DNA from: Hofstenia miamia
Lineage: Eukaryota > Xenacoelomorpha > Acoela
Direction: 5' to 3'
DNA length: 64,000 nucleotides
NCBI GenBank assembly: GCA_004352715.1
Contig: SCFE01000048.1
Coordinates: 507,114 to 571,113 of the forward strand
In this document: positions 33,860 through 47,000 of the stretch, piece after piece
Position numbering within the stretch: position 1 is the first letter of the stretch
How the letters are laid out: every line of letters begins with the position of its first letter
Notes under the pieces: generated by a model
Seen by the model: only the letters and a program-made list of their open reading frames with translations
What the model was told of the DNA's origin: nothing
The model's database searches: none
Program-made: the position numbers and the translations under genes

Positions 33860-36800
33860 CAGGATGATCGCGTGATTTAATAATTACATTTGTCTTCTTT
33901 AGAAAAAATTCTTTTAGTTGGACAAAATATATTTATATAAGTCGTAAATGAACATTATTATCTGAAAAATGTTGTAAGGCTGGGGTTTGTCGCCCTGAGG
34001 GATTGAATGAATTTACAACGTATTTGGATGAACCAATATATAATGCTTATGAGATTGCGATTTTGGATACCGTCAAAATTTCTTAGTCTTAAACCCCAGA
34101 TTTGGAAGTATAAAGATGGAAACATAACCCGATTTGACATTTTTTCAAGTCACGTGCATAGTTTTCAAGAACTCTACGGAGATATAAATTCCACACTAGA
34201 CCCCTATGGATTTAATTAAAATTTAGAATAGTTGGCAGGCATTGGCGCCGGAAGTGGGGTGACATGAGTTGAAACTACCACCCCAATATTTCTGTTTAGG
34301 TGTCTATGCTACCCCAATATTTGAATTTACTATACAGACTAAATCCCATATACAATAATAAAACACAATTTTTATCAACATAATTTCACCACACAAAAAT
34401 ACTTTTCTCATTTTTTTGATTCTGATAAGCAAAGAAGTAGGCCTATATATATATATATATATATATGTTTAATTGCCAATGACTAATTGCATTTTTGTGT
34501 CTATGTAAGTCAATATAACAATTATAATAAAAATAGTTCAATGTTTCAGAATATTAGACATTTTATGCAACTAATCCATTTTCTTGAAAAAATAATAATA
34601 TAGAAATAAAAATTAAACAAAAAATTCAATAAGGCATATTTTTTATATAACAGCTATTGAAAATAATTGTATGAAATATTTGAGCAAATGTGACTCAGTA
34701 CGAAATGACAGAATTTAGAAATGTAAACCGCAGAAATTCTAAAAAATTACATTGAAAACTATTTTTTTAGAAATACTTATCACAATTTATTAACATTCAA
34801 TATCACAAAAACTTAAAAAGTAGTTTTAAGACTACACTAGTTCAAGCACTTCTGCTGGACGACCATTCCCATCAACAACATGCTACTTTAATATAATCGA
34901 TTTACTTGACCATTCAGATACAATTTATAACTCCCTTGATGTAATATATTCGACTGTCACCTCGATTTCTTACAGAATTATTGTATGACAAGATCGTTCA
35001 AGCAAGCGTAGTTTTGAATATTTATGACCATTTATGTTTGCAATGAGATGCAATTGTCTGTAGAATACAAAGTTGTATAGCAACAGCTTCATCGTTGCTA
35101 CTACATACAGTTTCAATGTTCTGATTTAGTTTTCATTAAAATTAACACGCCATTGAGGACAAACTTTCCTCAGTTTCATAAACCCAAGTAGTTACTCATC
35201 AATAATTCCGCCCACAGCTACAAATTTCATATTGGGCTAAGTGGATTTTTTATATTTGTATCATCAAATTGCAAATAGATTTTCAAATGTGAAAATTTTT
35301 TCACTCTATGTTTTTCCAAATATTGGTTAGTAATGCTCCATTGAAATTCAAACCAAAATCCTTGTGCTATGATAACAAAATGACCCTTTTAAATAACATG
35401 ACCTTACTTGCAGAAGCCTGCTGATTGTGATTGAGATCTTTTCAATTAGCGTATAGGTTGCTTAACATGACAAGTATTTCTTCTAAAGAAAAAGGAAAAT
35501 GCTTCACTTTCTGATTTAGGTCAATTTCCACGTTCAAGTGCTACTTTTGATAACACATACTCATGAAATGCTATGCCTCTTTGTGAATGCAGCAGTAAGA
35601 TAGACCAATTGAGGACTAGCGAAAAATAAAAATGTTAGCCACGTGAGAGCCTCTTCATCATCATTATTAGATCCTTCCTGGTTTTGAGGCCTTCAGGTGG
35701 GAAGTCGGAAGAAATGTGGAATAATATTATTTTTTCTGACACAAGCTCTGAAATAACATACAATTAACGCGTTTTGTTTGTAAGGCATGCTCAACATAGT
35801 TGTATATGAATGAACAATGATTAAATTGTTAGCTTCACTTTTTCTTATTAAATATTAAAATATATTAAAATATACACATGTATGTTTATAGTATGTATTC
35901 TTAAGTTGTATAAAGACCCCAAAGGCTGTTCAAAAGTGATAGAAACATTAAATATAAGAAAATTTAAAAACTCAGTAAGTTTTGCCTTCCTCAATGTTGA
36001 GTTGCTTCCAGCATATCTATTGGCAAGTAATTAATGGTGAAGAATGATTCAAAATATGAAATAGATTTTGCCAAAGCTGGAAATCTACTAGGCTTTTACG
36101 GAAAGATTAATCAAAAAATGGTAACAAGTGCCAATTAAGACTGTGATATTTTGGTGGAAATCATATTGTAATGATACACACAGACATTGTAGAACCTCAA
36201 TATGTTGGTAGTACCCGCTTGCCCATGTTGGATAAATGGCCGCTAATACTAACACATGACGAAAAAATTAATACCATCCCCATCATTCACCACAAAAAAC
36301 AAAATTTGATATATAAACCAGTTTAAAAATCATATATCAATAGAATAACCATGAAATTTTGTACTGAGCAAGGCTATCTGGTGAGATTCACTGTTACATG
36401 ATGATTGTATATCACACACAATATTCGAATTTTTCTCTTTTGTATTAGTGAAAAGACATTGGTGAAAACAAATTAAATTACAGCAATTGCAGATATTAAT
36501 CATTAGAAAACGCATTGAGTTTTTTTACAATGAAAAATGGCAATGCATTTGAAAAACAAAAATAAAACTTTTGCATGTAATGTATAGATTTCTCGAAAAA
36601 CGAATGAAATTTTGTACATAGGTTAGCTAAGCAGTAGAAACGCATCGAATTTTATATGGATAGGAAAATTAATCATTAGTCAGCAATGTATTATTAAAAC
36701 GCAATGTAAACCCTCGATTAGTCAGCTAACAAAGTGTATATTAAAAAATGTGTGCAAACAAGGTAAACATGTAAACTAAATTGGCCCCTAAAATACGTCA

Positions 36801-36880
36801 CTATAGCAAGTACAGGTTTATGAACATTGTAAAATATATTGGCCCCATAAATATCGCAGTCACTAGTCAGTAATTACATC
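33860..36880. other. No gene recognised
   Basis: AT-rich. 34240-34262 ('cattggcgccggaagtgggg') resembles a hAT terminal repeat without a partner, and a TA microsatellite lies at 34445..34466. No splice-supported exon found. Confidence 0.5.
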
Positions 36881-36881
36881 A

Positions 36882-36897
36882 CCACTAGATGGCGCTG
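36882..36897 (+). promoter_or_regulatory. CTCF-like motif
   Basis: CCACTAGATGGCGCTG fits the core CTCF consensus CCASYAGRKGGCGC, which is conserved across bilaterians, in a locally GC-rich patch. A single match in 64 kb is weak evidence; the same word also occurs inside some invertebrate repeats. Confidence 0.3.
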
Positions 36898-37079
36898 CAA
36901 CACCCGTCAATATGCATGAATCACTCATTACTTCATTTTGTGACCTCTCCGCTGTTTATCCTTCACTACTCTAGTCACACCTGAAAAAATAAGTGTTAGA
37001 GTAAAGAATAAAAAGCACAGACCAAAACAAAAGTGTTACATTTTTGAGACACCCTGTATCTTAGCTTAGTAATATGATC

Positions 37080-37275
37080 TTCCATTCATTTGTATGATAT
37101 GATCCATTGATTTGATCTGTAAATCTTACTTATTGTCAATTTCAACACCAAGATATTTACTCTTATTATTTAAAAAATAATGTTTTCTTCAACACATTGA
37201 TTTTAAAGACTCTACTTTTCCATTTCTATACTTTGCAATTATAAATGAAGTTTTCTCAATATTCAATCTCATCAT
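37080..37275 (-). pseudogene. Small non-LTR retrotransposon fragment
   Basis: The minus strand reads RLNIEKTSFIIAKYRNGKVE and, after a stop, NNKSKYLGVEIDNK. This matches the block following the catalytic box of LINE reverse transcriptases (K.. F, then KYLGV.ID). Nothing on either side extends it. Confidence 0.5.
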
Positions 37276-37315
37276 ATTTTGTTGAAAAAAATTCTTCTCT
37301 TTAAATAAATATTCT

Positions 37316-37348
<33 letters not shown>

Positions 37349-38080
37349 TATATTTGACAGTGGCAATGAATTTTAATTTAAAATCTAAGAGAAACATTGG
37401 GTGTGCACAATAAGAGATATGCTTCAAGCTATTTTGAAACAATGCAAATTCTTGAAGCAAAAACAATGGTGAAATTGAGTCATTATATAAAGCATGAAAG
37501 TTCCCTTCTAATTTTCTTTGTCTTGTTTTTGTTTAATGTCAATAAACTAATCCATTAGCAATACAGCTTCAGGAAAACAATAAACTCAATTTGGTAACAG
37601 TTTTCTATTTGATAGAGTTACATTATTCAGGAAGGAAGCTATTTTCCCTGACACCATTATTTTAATAGATTGGTAGCAAAATCATTGACGTCATTAAAAG
37701 TTGCAATAGTAACAGAATTGAACTCAGCAAAAATTTTAATAAAATTTCTTAAATTTACAAAAGCAAGCAATATGAGAAGTTCCTTCTTACATAACTTTAC
37801 AAAGCTAACAGCTGATTTACAGTATCTCAAGAAACATAAATGTCCATAAATTAAAAATATCTCAAGTGAATATTTTTAGATATTTTCTTAAAAAAAATAA
37901 TTTTTATAGTAATTTGAAAAGAATAATACAAATGGAAATCATCATGCTTATGCATTTTGTCTTCTGTAGCAGTTGATAGTGATTTAGAAAATCAGCTTTT
38001 CAATATTGGTTATATACAAAATTTAGAATATCTAAATAAAATTATTTACAAATAACACAAAAATCCGATTAAAATAATCT

Positions 38081-41000
38081 TTAATTATCATAAATATCTT
38101 CGTCATCGTAATATGTCTCATTAGTTTTAGTTGAAATATTATCATCAATATACATGAATTCATCACCTATTTTCTGCTTTCTTGATAATTCAATTTTATC
38201 TGAATAGATGGATTCAAAAGTAGGTGGGCGATTCAATATTGGAGGTGGTAATTCAGAAACGCTATATTCAATGTATTCCAAACACTCTACTTCATCCTTC
38301 AATGCTTGTGAATATATATGATTGTCATCATCTATGTCATCATCTTCTGGTACAAAAGAATATAGCTCGTCCTTTATTTGATTTGAACATTTAATCAGTT
38401 TCTCCATTTTTTTACTAATAGCTGTTTGGATTATTGATGCTTCTTTTGATTCAAACACGTAGCACCCAGCTGAAGACGTGCACAGATCTGAAACAATTAT
38501 AGCAAACTTATTTTTTTCTGCGTTATATATTCCATACTTTACAATTGCAGGCATTGGCCAATAAACATGCTTGCCTTTATTGCTTGGGAATACAACCTGA
38601 GATGCTATTTGCATAGTGTATTTAGTGTTCGAGTTGGATTGTAGGAGATTCTGTAGAGTTCCTGCATCATACATTGGAAGTAGTGACACTTCAAATAACT
38701 CGCCTAAATGAATAATTATAAGTTGCTTACATTGCTTTTTACATCAGAGGAAAATGTTCCTTCCATATTTGTAAATCATCAGTAAACATCTGCCAGGTAA
38801 TAATGACTAAATAATTAACAAGCCGTCACTCCTAAATGGTGTTATAATACCTCATTGATTTTGATTTGCTGACAGAGGTGAAAGTTCAAATTTCACTGTC
38901 CTAGCACTCTATCTTACTAACTATTAATAATTGAATTATATTTAATGATCAACAGTTTTTAAAAAATGAGTTTGATTTCTGTTTAGTATTCTTATACCTT
39001 AAAATAACTAACAGTTTCAGTTTTTGGCTAACTATAGTCAATTTTAGCAAAAAGTTATTCAAGAAAAAATACCTCTTCAAAGTATATTTGCATTGCATTA
39101 AATTATGTCTTTAATTGAGCAAACCAAAATTATGCTTCAATTTGACAAGCATTTTGGTGTTTGCTCCAAGAAGATTACGTCATTTCTTGTAAGTAACACT
39201 ATAGGTGACTGGCACAATGTTCTACTGGACCTGATGAAATATTTAGAATATGGTTTCAGTTTTTTTCAGACTATGAACAATCACGATGTGACATACTACA
39301 ACAGTTTGACAAATAATGCTATCAACATAATGATGGTATGATATAATATAATTTTAAAATGATAGCATTTTAATATGAAAAAAAATATCAGCATGAATAG
39401 GAATATTGAATTGATGCAATAAAATTTCCTTTCAACTTAGAGTGAGAGCAAATACTGGCATAAAGTTGGTAGTCAACAATAAAATAAAGTTGACGTGATG
39501 TATTTTCTCTATAGAAATTTTGGATGGTTTTATGTAACATAAAATTTTCTAAAATATTATTTGAAAGAGAAATAAAATTTTGAATTTATGGAAATGAAAA
39601 AATATTTTTGAAAAGCTCTTAGTGCGTTCCTTTAAATTCCAATCTCAGTCTAGATTGCTAACTGAAAATATTTTAACTTACATGGGCTTTCATCAACAGA
39701 TTGTGAATTAGTGTGAGATTTCAACAATGGAGGCCGTTTATTGTGTCTCTAAACTAACAAATAATAATATACATTATTTACTATTGAATAAACGGAATGA
39801 AATGAAGAAACAGTTGCTGAAATATCAAGTGATTAGTTAAATTTTATTTTTTGTGTATCTATTTTTATGTTTAAATAGAGCAGAGAATTTATTTTTTCGG
39901 ACCTTTACCTTCAAAACTGAAATATAATTTAGACAAGTATATATAATTGAAGTTAAAAATGACAAATTTTTGTTGAGAGTTTACTGAAGCTTTATAAAAT
40001 CAAAACACAATTATCAATTCAAACAAAAATTTTGAAAAAATCACAAAAATAGATAAGCACACAAACACAAACTTAATTGCAGCATATAAATTTAGAAATC
40101 CAACATTTTCACAATTGAGAGATATTTTCTGCATGGGAAACTGCTTCAACATATTGAATAGCAATGGCAATGGGTTCTTTTCTGATATTATGAGATTTTA
40201 TTCAAAATCAATACTTTTTGATATTTACAACAAGTCTGTTCAGTTAGTTTTAGATCTAGGGATTGCCATGTATCCAGTCATAAATCACCAGTTCCTTTCT
40301 GCTTGGGGAAGTTAGTGCAACATTATTTTAAATGATTTGCAACTATTTTATCTCGATTATAACGCATTTACCAAAAATGAAAATATTCTGTCAGCTCTTT
40401 AAAAACCATTAGCTTTACTAAAGTTTTCAGTGTAATTCAATTTAACACTCATTACTAAAATTTATATTCTACCAATTTTTAATCAAAATTGAACAGACTT
40501 CTTTGTTCTAATATAAACACGCCATTCACAATTTTCTAACTATACTGGCACATGTATTGCATCAAAAGTAGCATAAAGCATTTCAAACCAGGGGCATGCG
40601 CAGAATTTTCTGACGGAAGGGGCCATCAACATCATTATCCAAAGCAAAAATTTTTGAAAATATTGAGAAAATAGACCCTAAAAAATGCATTTCACAATCC
40701 TAGATTTTTTTACGAAAATTTTTTTGATTTATCCAGTCAAAATCAAATTTGAAAACCTAACAGGGGGAGACATTCCATAATGTCCCCCTGCGTACACCAC
40801 TGTTTCCAACTTTAAGGAAAAATATCAAATGACGTTAAGTGCATATGGTTGTATAGGTCTTCAATACCATCTTTGAAATTAACTCTACGCAAAGGATTAA
40901 ATAATGCATATTGTTCTACCTTTCTCGTTGCTAGTGTCTTACTTCTCATTTTCCGTAGTTGGAGTAGAATTTTTCAAAAGAAACGCATATAAAATATAGC

Positions 41001-44000
41001 AAAGAGTATGATCAAAAGCATTCAGCATGTTGCGATGTGAATTCGAATTATGAAGCGAAAGCCAATTGCTAAGAAAATGTTGGAAAATTGTTTGAGAAAA
41101 TTTTATTTTTTGGTTGATAAATCTTGAAATCTTTACAAATTTTTTCTTCATTAAGAGAACTATCTATTAGAAAAATTTAAGAACTATTTTCAAGAATGGT
41201 CTTTGATGTTATATTTTAGTTTGGGGCAGAAAATTTCTACTACTGTTTTTCTGTATTACTATATAGTTTTATAAGTCAATGTGTGCTCTGCTTAGAACAC
41301 TAATTAATATATATTTAAAGATTTATATCCAGAAAGCTTGTATTTTACATAACTTAATAATTCTCTCTTAACTTAAGTGGCTCATAATCAAGAAACGATT
41401 TCCTCAACATCAGAAGAGTGCGAATTATTATCAGCATATTGACTTAAACATTGAAAAACTGTTCGATAAATTAAAAATATATACTTAAAGATTCTTCCAA
41501 ATAAAACGATTATTACGACTGTTAGGAATACTATGATATAACAAATGCTGATCTAGAAAGATTCATTACTTCAAGACATCTGCTAAATTTATTTCTGCGA
41601 AATTGTACTAACAATTGAAAGAATAACAATAGTTGAAATTGTACTTATACAACTGATTGAAATTTGTAACTGAACTACAATCTTCAAAACATAATGGTTG
41701 TCATTGAGGAAATAAATAACAAATACAAGGCTTCAGTTTCTCCCTTGAGAAAATTTCAACAGTCATTATGTATCTCTACATATGAAAATTAGAGATAAAT
41801 TATAATGCTCATCAAGTGTGGTCCTAAAATATTTTTGACATTATAGGTTTGGTTGGTGATTTGTTCTTATTGAAAGGCAATTGCAATAATGCTTAAAAAA
41901 TTGTTAATAAATTGGTTTGCTTACAAGATTTTGTACGTCTTTTGTAACAGAAGCCAATGAATTCTAAAAACGTTATTTAGACTAAGTAAACAGAGAGAAA
42001 TGTGTACTGATCTTGAAGGAAGAAATCCCATCACTTTTTTCAAAATGTCTAGCCATTCTGCTACAATATTTACGGATAATGAGTCTTTTTTTCTTGCTAA
42101 CCAAAACATGCCCTAAATATTTACCCAACTATTTATATAAAACACACGTAGTCAGTCATAATACAGAAGTAACTACAACTAGTTTCTATTACACAATATG
42201 AATAGATTTTGCAGTTATTGATTTTTAACAACTTGATAATGGAAAATCCGTATGTAAGAAACATTTTCAATGAATTTCAAAATTTGGTTCTCTTCATTAA
42301 TAGTAGTAGAAGAGGGTAGAAGTCTGTTACACTTTTTTCTGATTGGTCGAGAGGTGGGNACCTCTCGACCAATCAGAAAAAAGTGTAACCGACTTCTACC
42401 CTCTTCTACTACTATTAATCTACAATAAAAACAAAGAGTCAAGGATTTTTAAAAACATAGAGCAATATTTTTTAGGAATACTTTTTATAAAGCTAGTGTA
42501 TTTGAAATATCTAAAACAACAGCTTCATCTAATTATGTTAGACAAAGATCAATTATAAATTTATTTATTACAAGAGTGACCTTGCCTTAAAACCTTGTGG
42601 AATGTTTAAGAATTACGGCAATTTTTCAAGCTTTTATTGCATTATTTACGAATTATTTAAATTATTAAGATACTGAAAATTGCAGCATAAATATTACCTT
42701 TATAAAAATCACGACACTCAGTTGGGGTATCAGTAATGCATGTTAAAAGCCCTCCAGCATAACCAAAAAAAACATATTTCTGTTCAATTTTAAGCATTTT
42801 AGAAAATGAAAAATTTCACAATATTATAGGCAAATATTCACTGAATGGAGTTATAAACAACTTTTTAGATCTAAAACACAGATTTGCATTAATTTTTTTA
42901 AAAAAGTTTATGTAATATTTTACTATAAATATAATTAGTCTTTCAAAGTGCAATTATAAAGATGTCTGCTGAAGAAAGAATTTTGTAATAATTTTTATAA
43001 CCTTAATAATTTCGTATGGCACACCTCAATATGGCTGGAATATCAATATAAATATCATGAATCACCTGAAGTTTGGTGTTGATCCCACAGCCTTTACGTC
43101 TTATATTTACTTGAACTTTAGGTGTCGAGAGAATTCATTTTTTTTAAAAAATTGGGATTTTCAATTACCCATTTTTAATCTCTTCAAGTACTTTATGTAC
43201 AGCAATACACCTTTGTACAAATTCCTAAGTTTTTTTATAGATTGTAAAAAATTTTTTTTATGAATTTGGAAAAATGATTTGCCTTTTAACTGAAAACCAG
43301 AGGTTGTTTACGGCAAATTTGCTAATGATAAATTTCGGTTATTGCCATTTATCATTTTCTTGAAACTTTTCACACCCGCGAGTTTACACTTGCAGAGTTG
43401 CACTCAGCATCAGACCTGTCAACGAGCCGTTTAAATTTTGAGTAATTTCGGCTCGGCTCGCCACAGAAAATCTTTCAATGAGGCTCGTTTCAGCTCGGTA
43501 TTTTTTTAAAAAATATTGTGCTCTCAGAATTTTTTCAATTGCTCTTCCTATTATTTAATAAACATTTCTAAAATACGATTACAAGTGAGGAATATTGAAT
43601 GAAAAAATAAGAAAAATCTGCATAATCAAATTAACAAGCAGCACTATAAATTTGGTTTGGTTACAAACGGCTCGTTTTGGGCTCGTTGTATATCCAATAG
43701 TCTGCTCAAGCTCGACTCGGCTCGGCTCGGCTCGGGNNNNNNNNNNNNNNNNNNNNNNNNNNNNNNNNNNNNNNNNNNNNNNNNNNNNNNNNNNNNNNNN
43801 NNNNNNNNNGACTCGGCTCGGCTCAGCTCGGGTCACTGACAAGTCTACTTAACATTATTGATAAATTGATAACGATTTGAATTCTTTTTTGATTCGTAAG
43901 AAATGTTACTGCATATAATTACTAGTACTCTGCGGTTTCCAAAGAATGAGATGGTTTTAGTTTTTTAGCTATCTGCAATTGGTGTTGTAAAGCGTTAAAC

Positions 44001-47000
44001 AAAAGAAACAACGTATATTTTCACAACAAAAATAAATTTGTTTATCAAATAATCAAGTAAATCACAATTACACTTCAAATTAGCAAGCATTTTGGAGTTT
44101 GCTCCAAAAATACTGAATCTTTTTTTGGAAATAACTTTCTAAAAGCGATTATTTCTGCTAAAAACCAAAAACTCGGTTTTCGTTGTTTCTCTCGGTTTGG
44201 TTTCGTTTTTTTCAGAATACTGTAGAACCCTAATAATTATAAATCTTATTAAGACAAATCATTATCATTTTTTGCTACATTAACAACCATCAACATTATC
44301 ATTGACGAGAACAACTTGCATATTCAGTGGGATTGAAGCTAGAGGTGTTATAAATGAAAAAGATCAAAACAAAACACGGGGTGGGTCTAGGACAAACTTT
44401 TGAATTTCAACATTGGCTGGAAACTGCGATTCAATGTTTGTAATTAAGCGGATGTTACACGATGTGCTTTGTTTCGAGGCAAATGAACTATGTTAAGTGC
44501 TCTTTGGCATGGTACACGATGAACTCATGCCCCGGCACATGCAATTATCTCGGGCGGGAACAGATGCTACACAGAGTGCATTTAACTAAGTGTTTTGCTC
44601 TAGCGCAAAAGCTCATCGCGTGACATCCGCTTTATACATGGTGGCTTATAAAGAATGACATTTTCCATCTGATTATTATAAACCAATGAAAATTGTAAAT
44701 AAATGTATTTGTTAATATGCCACAGAGTTTATAATAAATTCTCAAACAGTCCATTATTTTGTTAAATAACAATGGCACATTTGGCATTTAAGTTGGTCAC
44801 CGCCATTACCATCTCTGGAAACGAGATTTTTTGAACTTCTTTTATAATCTTTGTCCTAAGGTTTTCCAAGTTTGTTGACACAAAGTTGTAGCAAGCTCTA
44901 GCTAGCTTCGAGGGTACCCCAAAAATCCATATGATTGAGGTCACTGGTGATTTTGGTGGCAAAGAATGTCCATAACCACTTCCTATTGCACGATCTTTAC
45001 TTTTTCTTCCAAAATCTGTCTTACTGAAAGAACGCAGCGTGCGCCATAGTGTTGAAAAATGGTGTTAGCCAATTACAAAACTTATATATGTATTAGCTAA
45101 TAGAAAAACTTTGCATTATTACTTATTCACACAAGCTCATCACGTGAAAAAATGTCATTCTTTATGAGCTACCCTGTATTACATTATATTTGCTAACAGT
45201 GCGCGACACCATCGAGGGTATTTTGCTTATTTTGAAAATGAATTTGATTCGCTAAAGGGCTATAATTTTGACCAATAATAAAACTCGTTCCTAACTTTCT
45301 GATGATGTATTAGATTCTTCATTTGTCAAATTGATGGCTCCTACACAGCCCCAAATGGTTTTTGGAGTAAAATGAATGAAATATTCCAAAAAACAATAAA
45401 TTGAAACATTACATCTAAATGTCAAATGATGGAAAAACTAATACAACTTTTATGTTATAATATAACTTTCAAGCAAAATTATTTTAATGTTTAAATATGC
45501 AAACATTATATATATCCACGAGAGTAGAAGAGGATTAAATATTCCATGTAAGTCAACAGACCGTTAAAAAAACACCGACTTATGCACTCTTAGGCCCATT
45601 TTGTATTGAAACGGCAATGTGGCCATAACTTTGTCAAATGAATAGCGGAAAAAACGTATGAGGCCTTAAAATAATCGTTATCGATTAATCTATGCGTTTT
45701 TATACTCGAAGTACCCAAGTTTTTTCTACCGTTGTTGGTGTCGAGAACTGTAAAATAAGTTTACAATATGCGCCTTAAATGTTAAACCTGATTAATAATG
45801 TATAATTTTAGCAGATTGAATTTTAGTAAAGTAATGGGACCAGAGATACAGTCGTGACCATAATTTACTGGCCACGTTAAAAACATGAAACTACTAAAGA
45901 TAAACTAATGAGTATTAATTGGATTTGAACCCTTACCATAGTCTCACTAAGACGTCTGTTTCCATTATCCAATTGTCTTAAGTTATAACCTCTATTTTGG
46001 CTTGAATAATGAGCAATATTTAGATCTCCGTGCTACCAGATTTTTCATTTGAGGTCCTAATCCCATGCTCTCAGTTCCACTGAAATATTTAGCCCCAGAC
46101 TGGAATCAGCAAATAGGATGGGACAGAAGGGTCTCGCAGAACTAGAAGTTATATACGAATTATATTTCCATAATTATCTTATATTATTATCACTATAACT
46201 ATAGTATTGTGCGTCACATTCATTGTATCAACAAGATTTTACATGCATAGTACAGATGTTTATATTAGATTTCTAGGACCATGGTAGTTGGATCTCATAC
46301 TAAGTATTTCAGTAGGACTGGGACTAAAATGGGACAATGGGAACAGAAAATTTAATTGTACTGGTGTACGACGAACTGTGAACAAACCCATTGCTAATAA
46401 ATGAATGATCCAACTGAACAATAATTCGTATTGCATATGGGGATTTAATGAATAAGGGATGGGGGAAGCAGTAGTCCTCCACCTAGTACAATCTATCTAC
46501 ATGGCTGCCAGTGGCGCCATTTCAGAAAACTCTTAGGGGGGCCAAAATTATTTTTTAACACTAGAATGACAAAAGCGGTCAAAATTGACCGCTTGCAACA
46601 TTCATATAGCTCTTATTTAACAAGTCCTTTGAGTGGTTGACAAAATTGGCTGATTTTATTTCTTTCTTTGACCTATTGAATGGAGCAATATCTTTTATAA
46701 ACTCTATCATCAAACGCAAAGAGTGTGTCAATTTTAACCACACATTATTATTATTATTTATGTAAGGGATTGAGTCAATCTTCAAATTGATATTTTAATC
46801 ACCAATCCTGTCCATTGAAGAATGTCTGCCCACAAGATTACACTGTATTACTATTGGTTGAAAAACCCACAAAGGAGGGAGTGAAGGGGTTTATGCTCTG
46901 GTCTTTGCTAATCTTGATTCTGAAGAGGAAAATTCAAATGATTCCGATTTTCATGAAGAAAACTATTTTTTTTCAACTGAAAACTCATCTAATGAATGTG

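Noticed and set aside
41921-42109. Longer exon version of the DOK-like PH helix
   Set aside because: Phase from exon 3 does not fit its start; the acceptor at 42097 and donor at 42007 restore the frame into both neighbours.
43579-43852. Three overlapping frames rich in Arg, Ala, Glu, Pro or Ser
   Set aside because: They translate a GGCTC simple repeat and a 73-N gap inside a hAT element.
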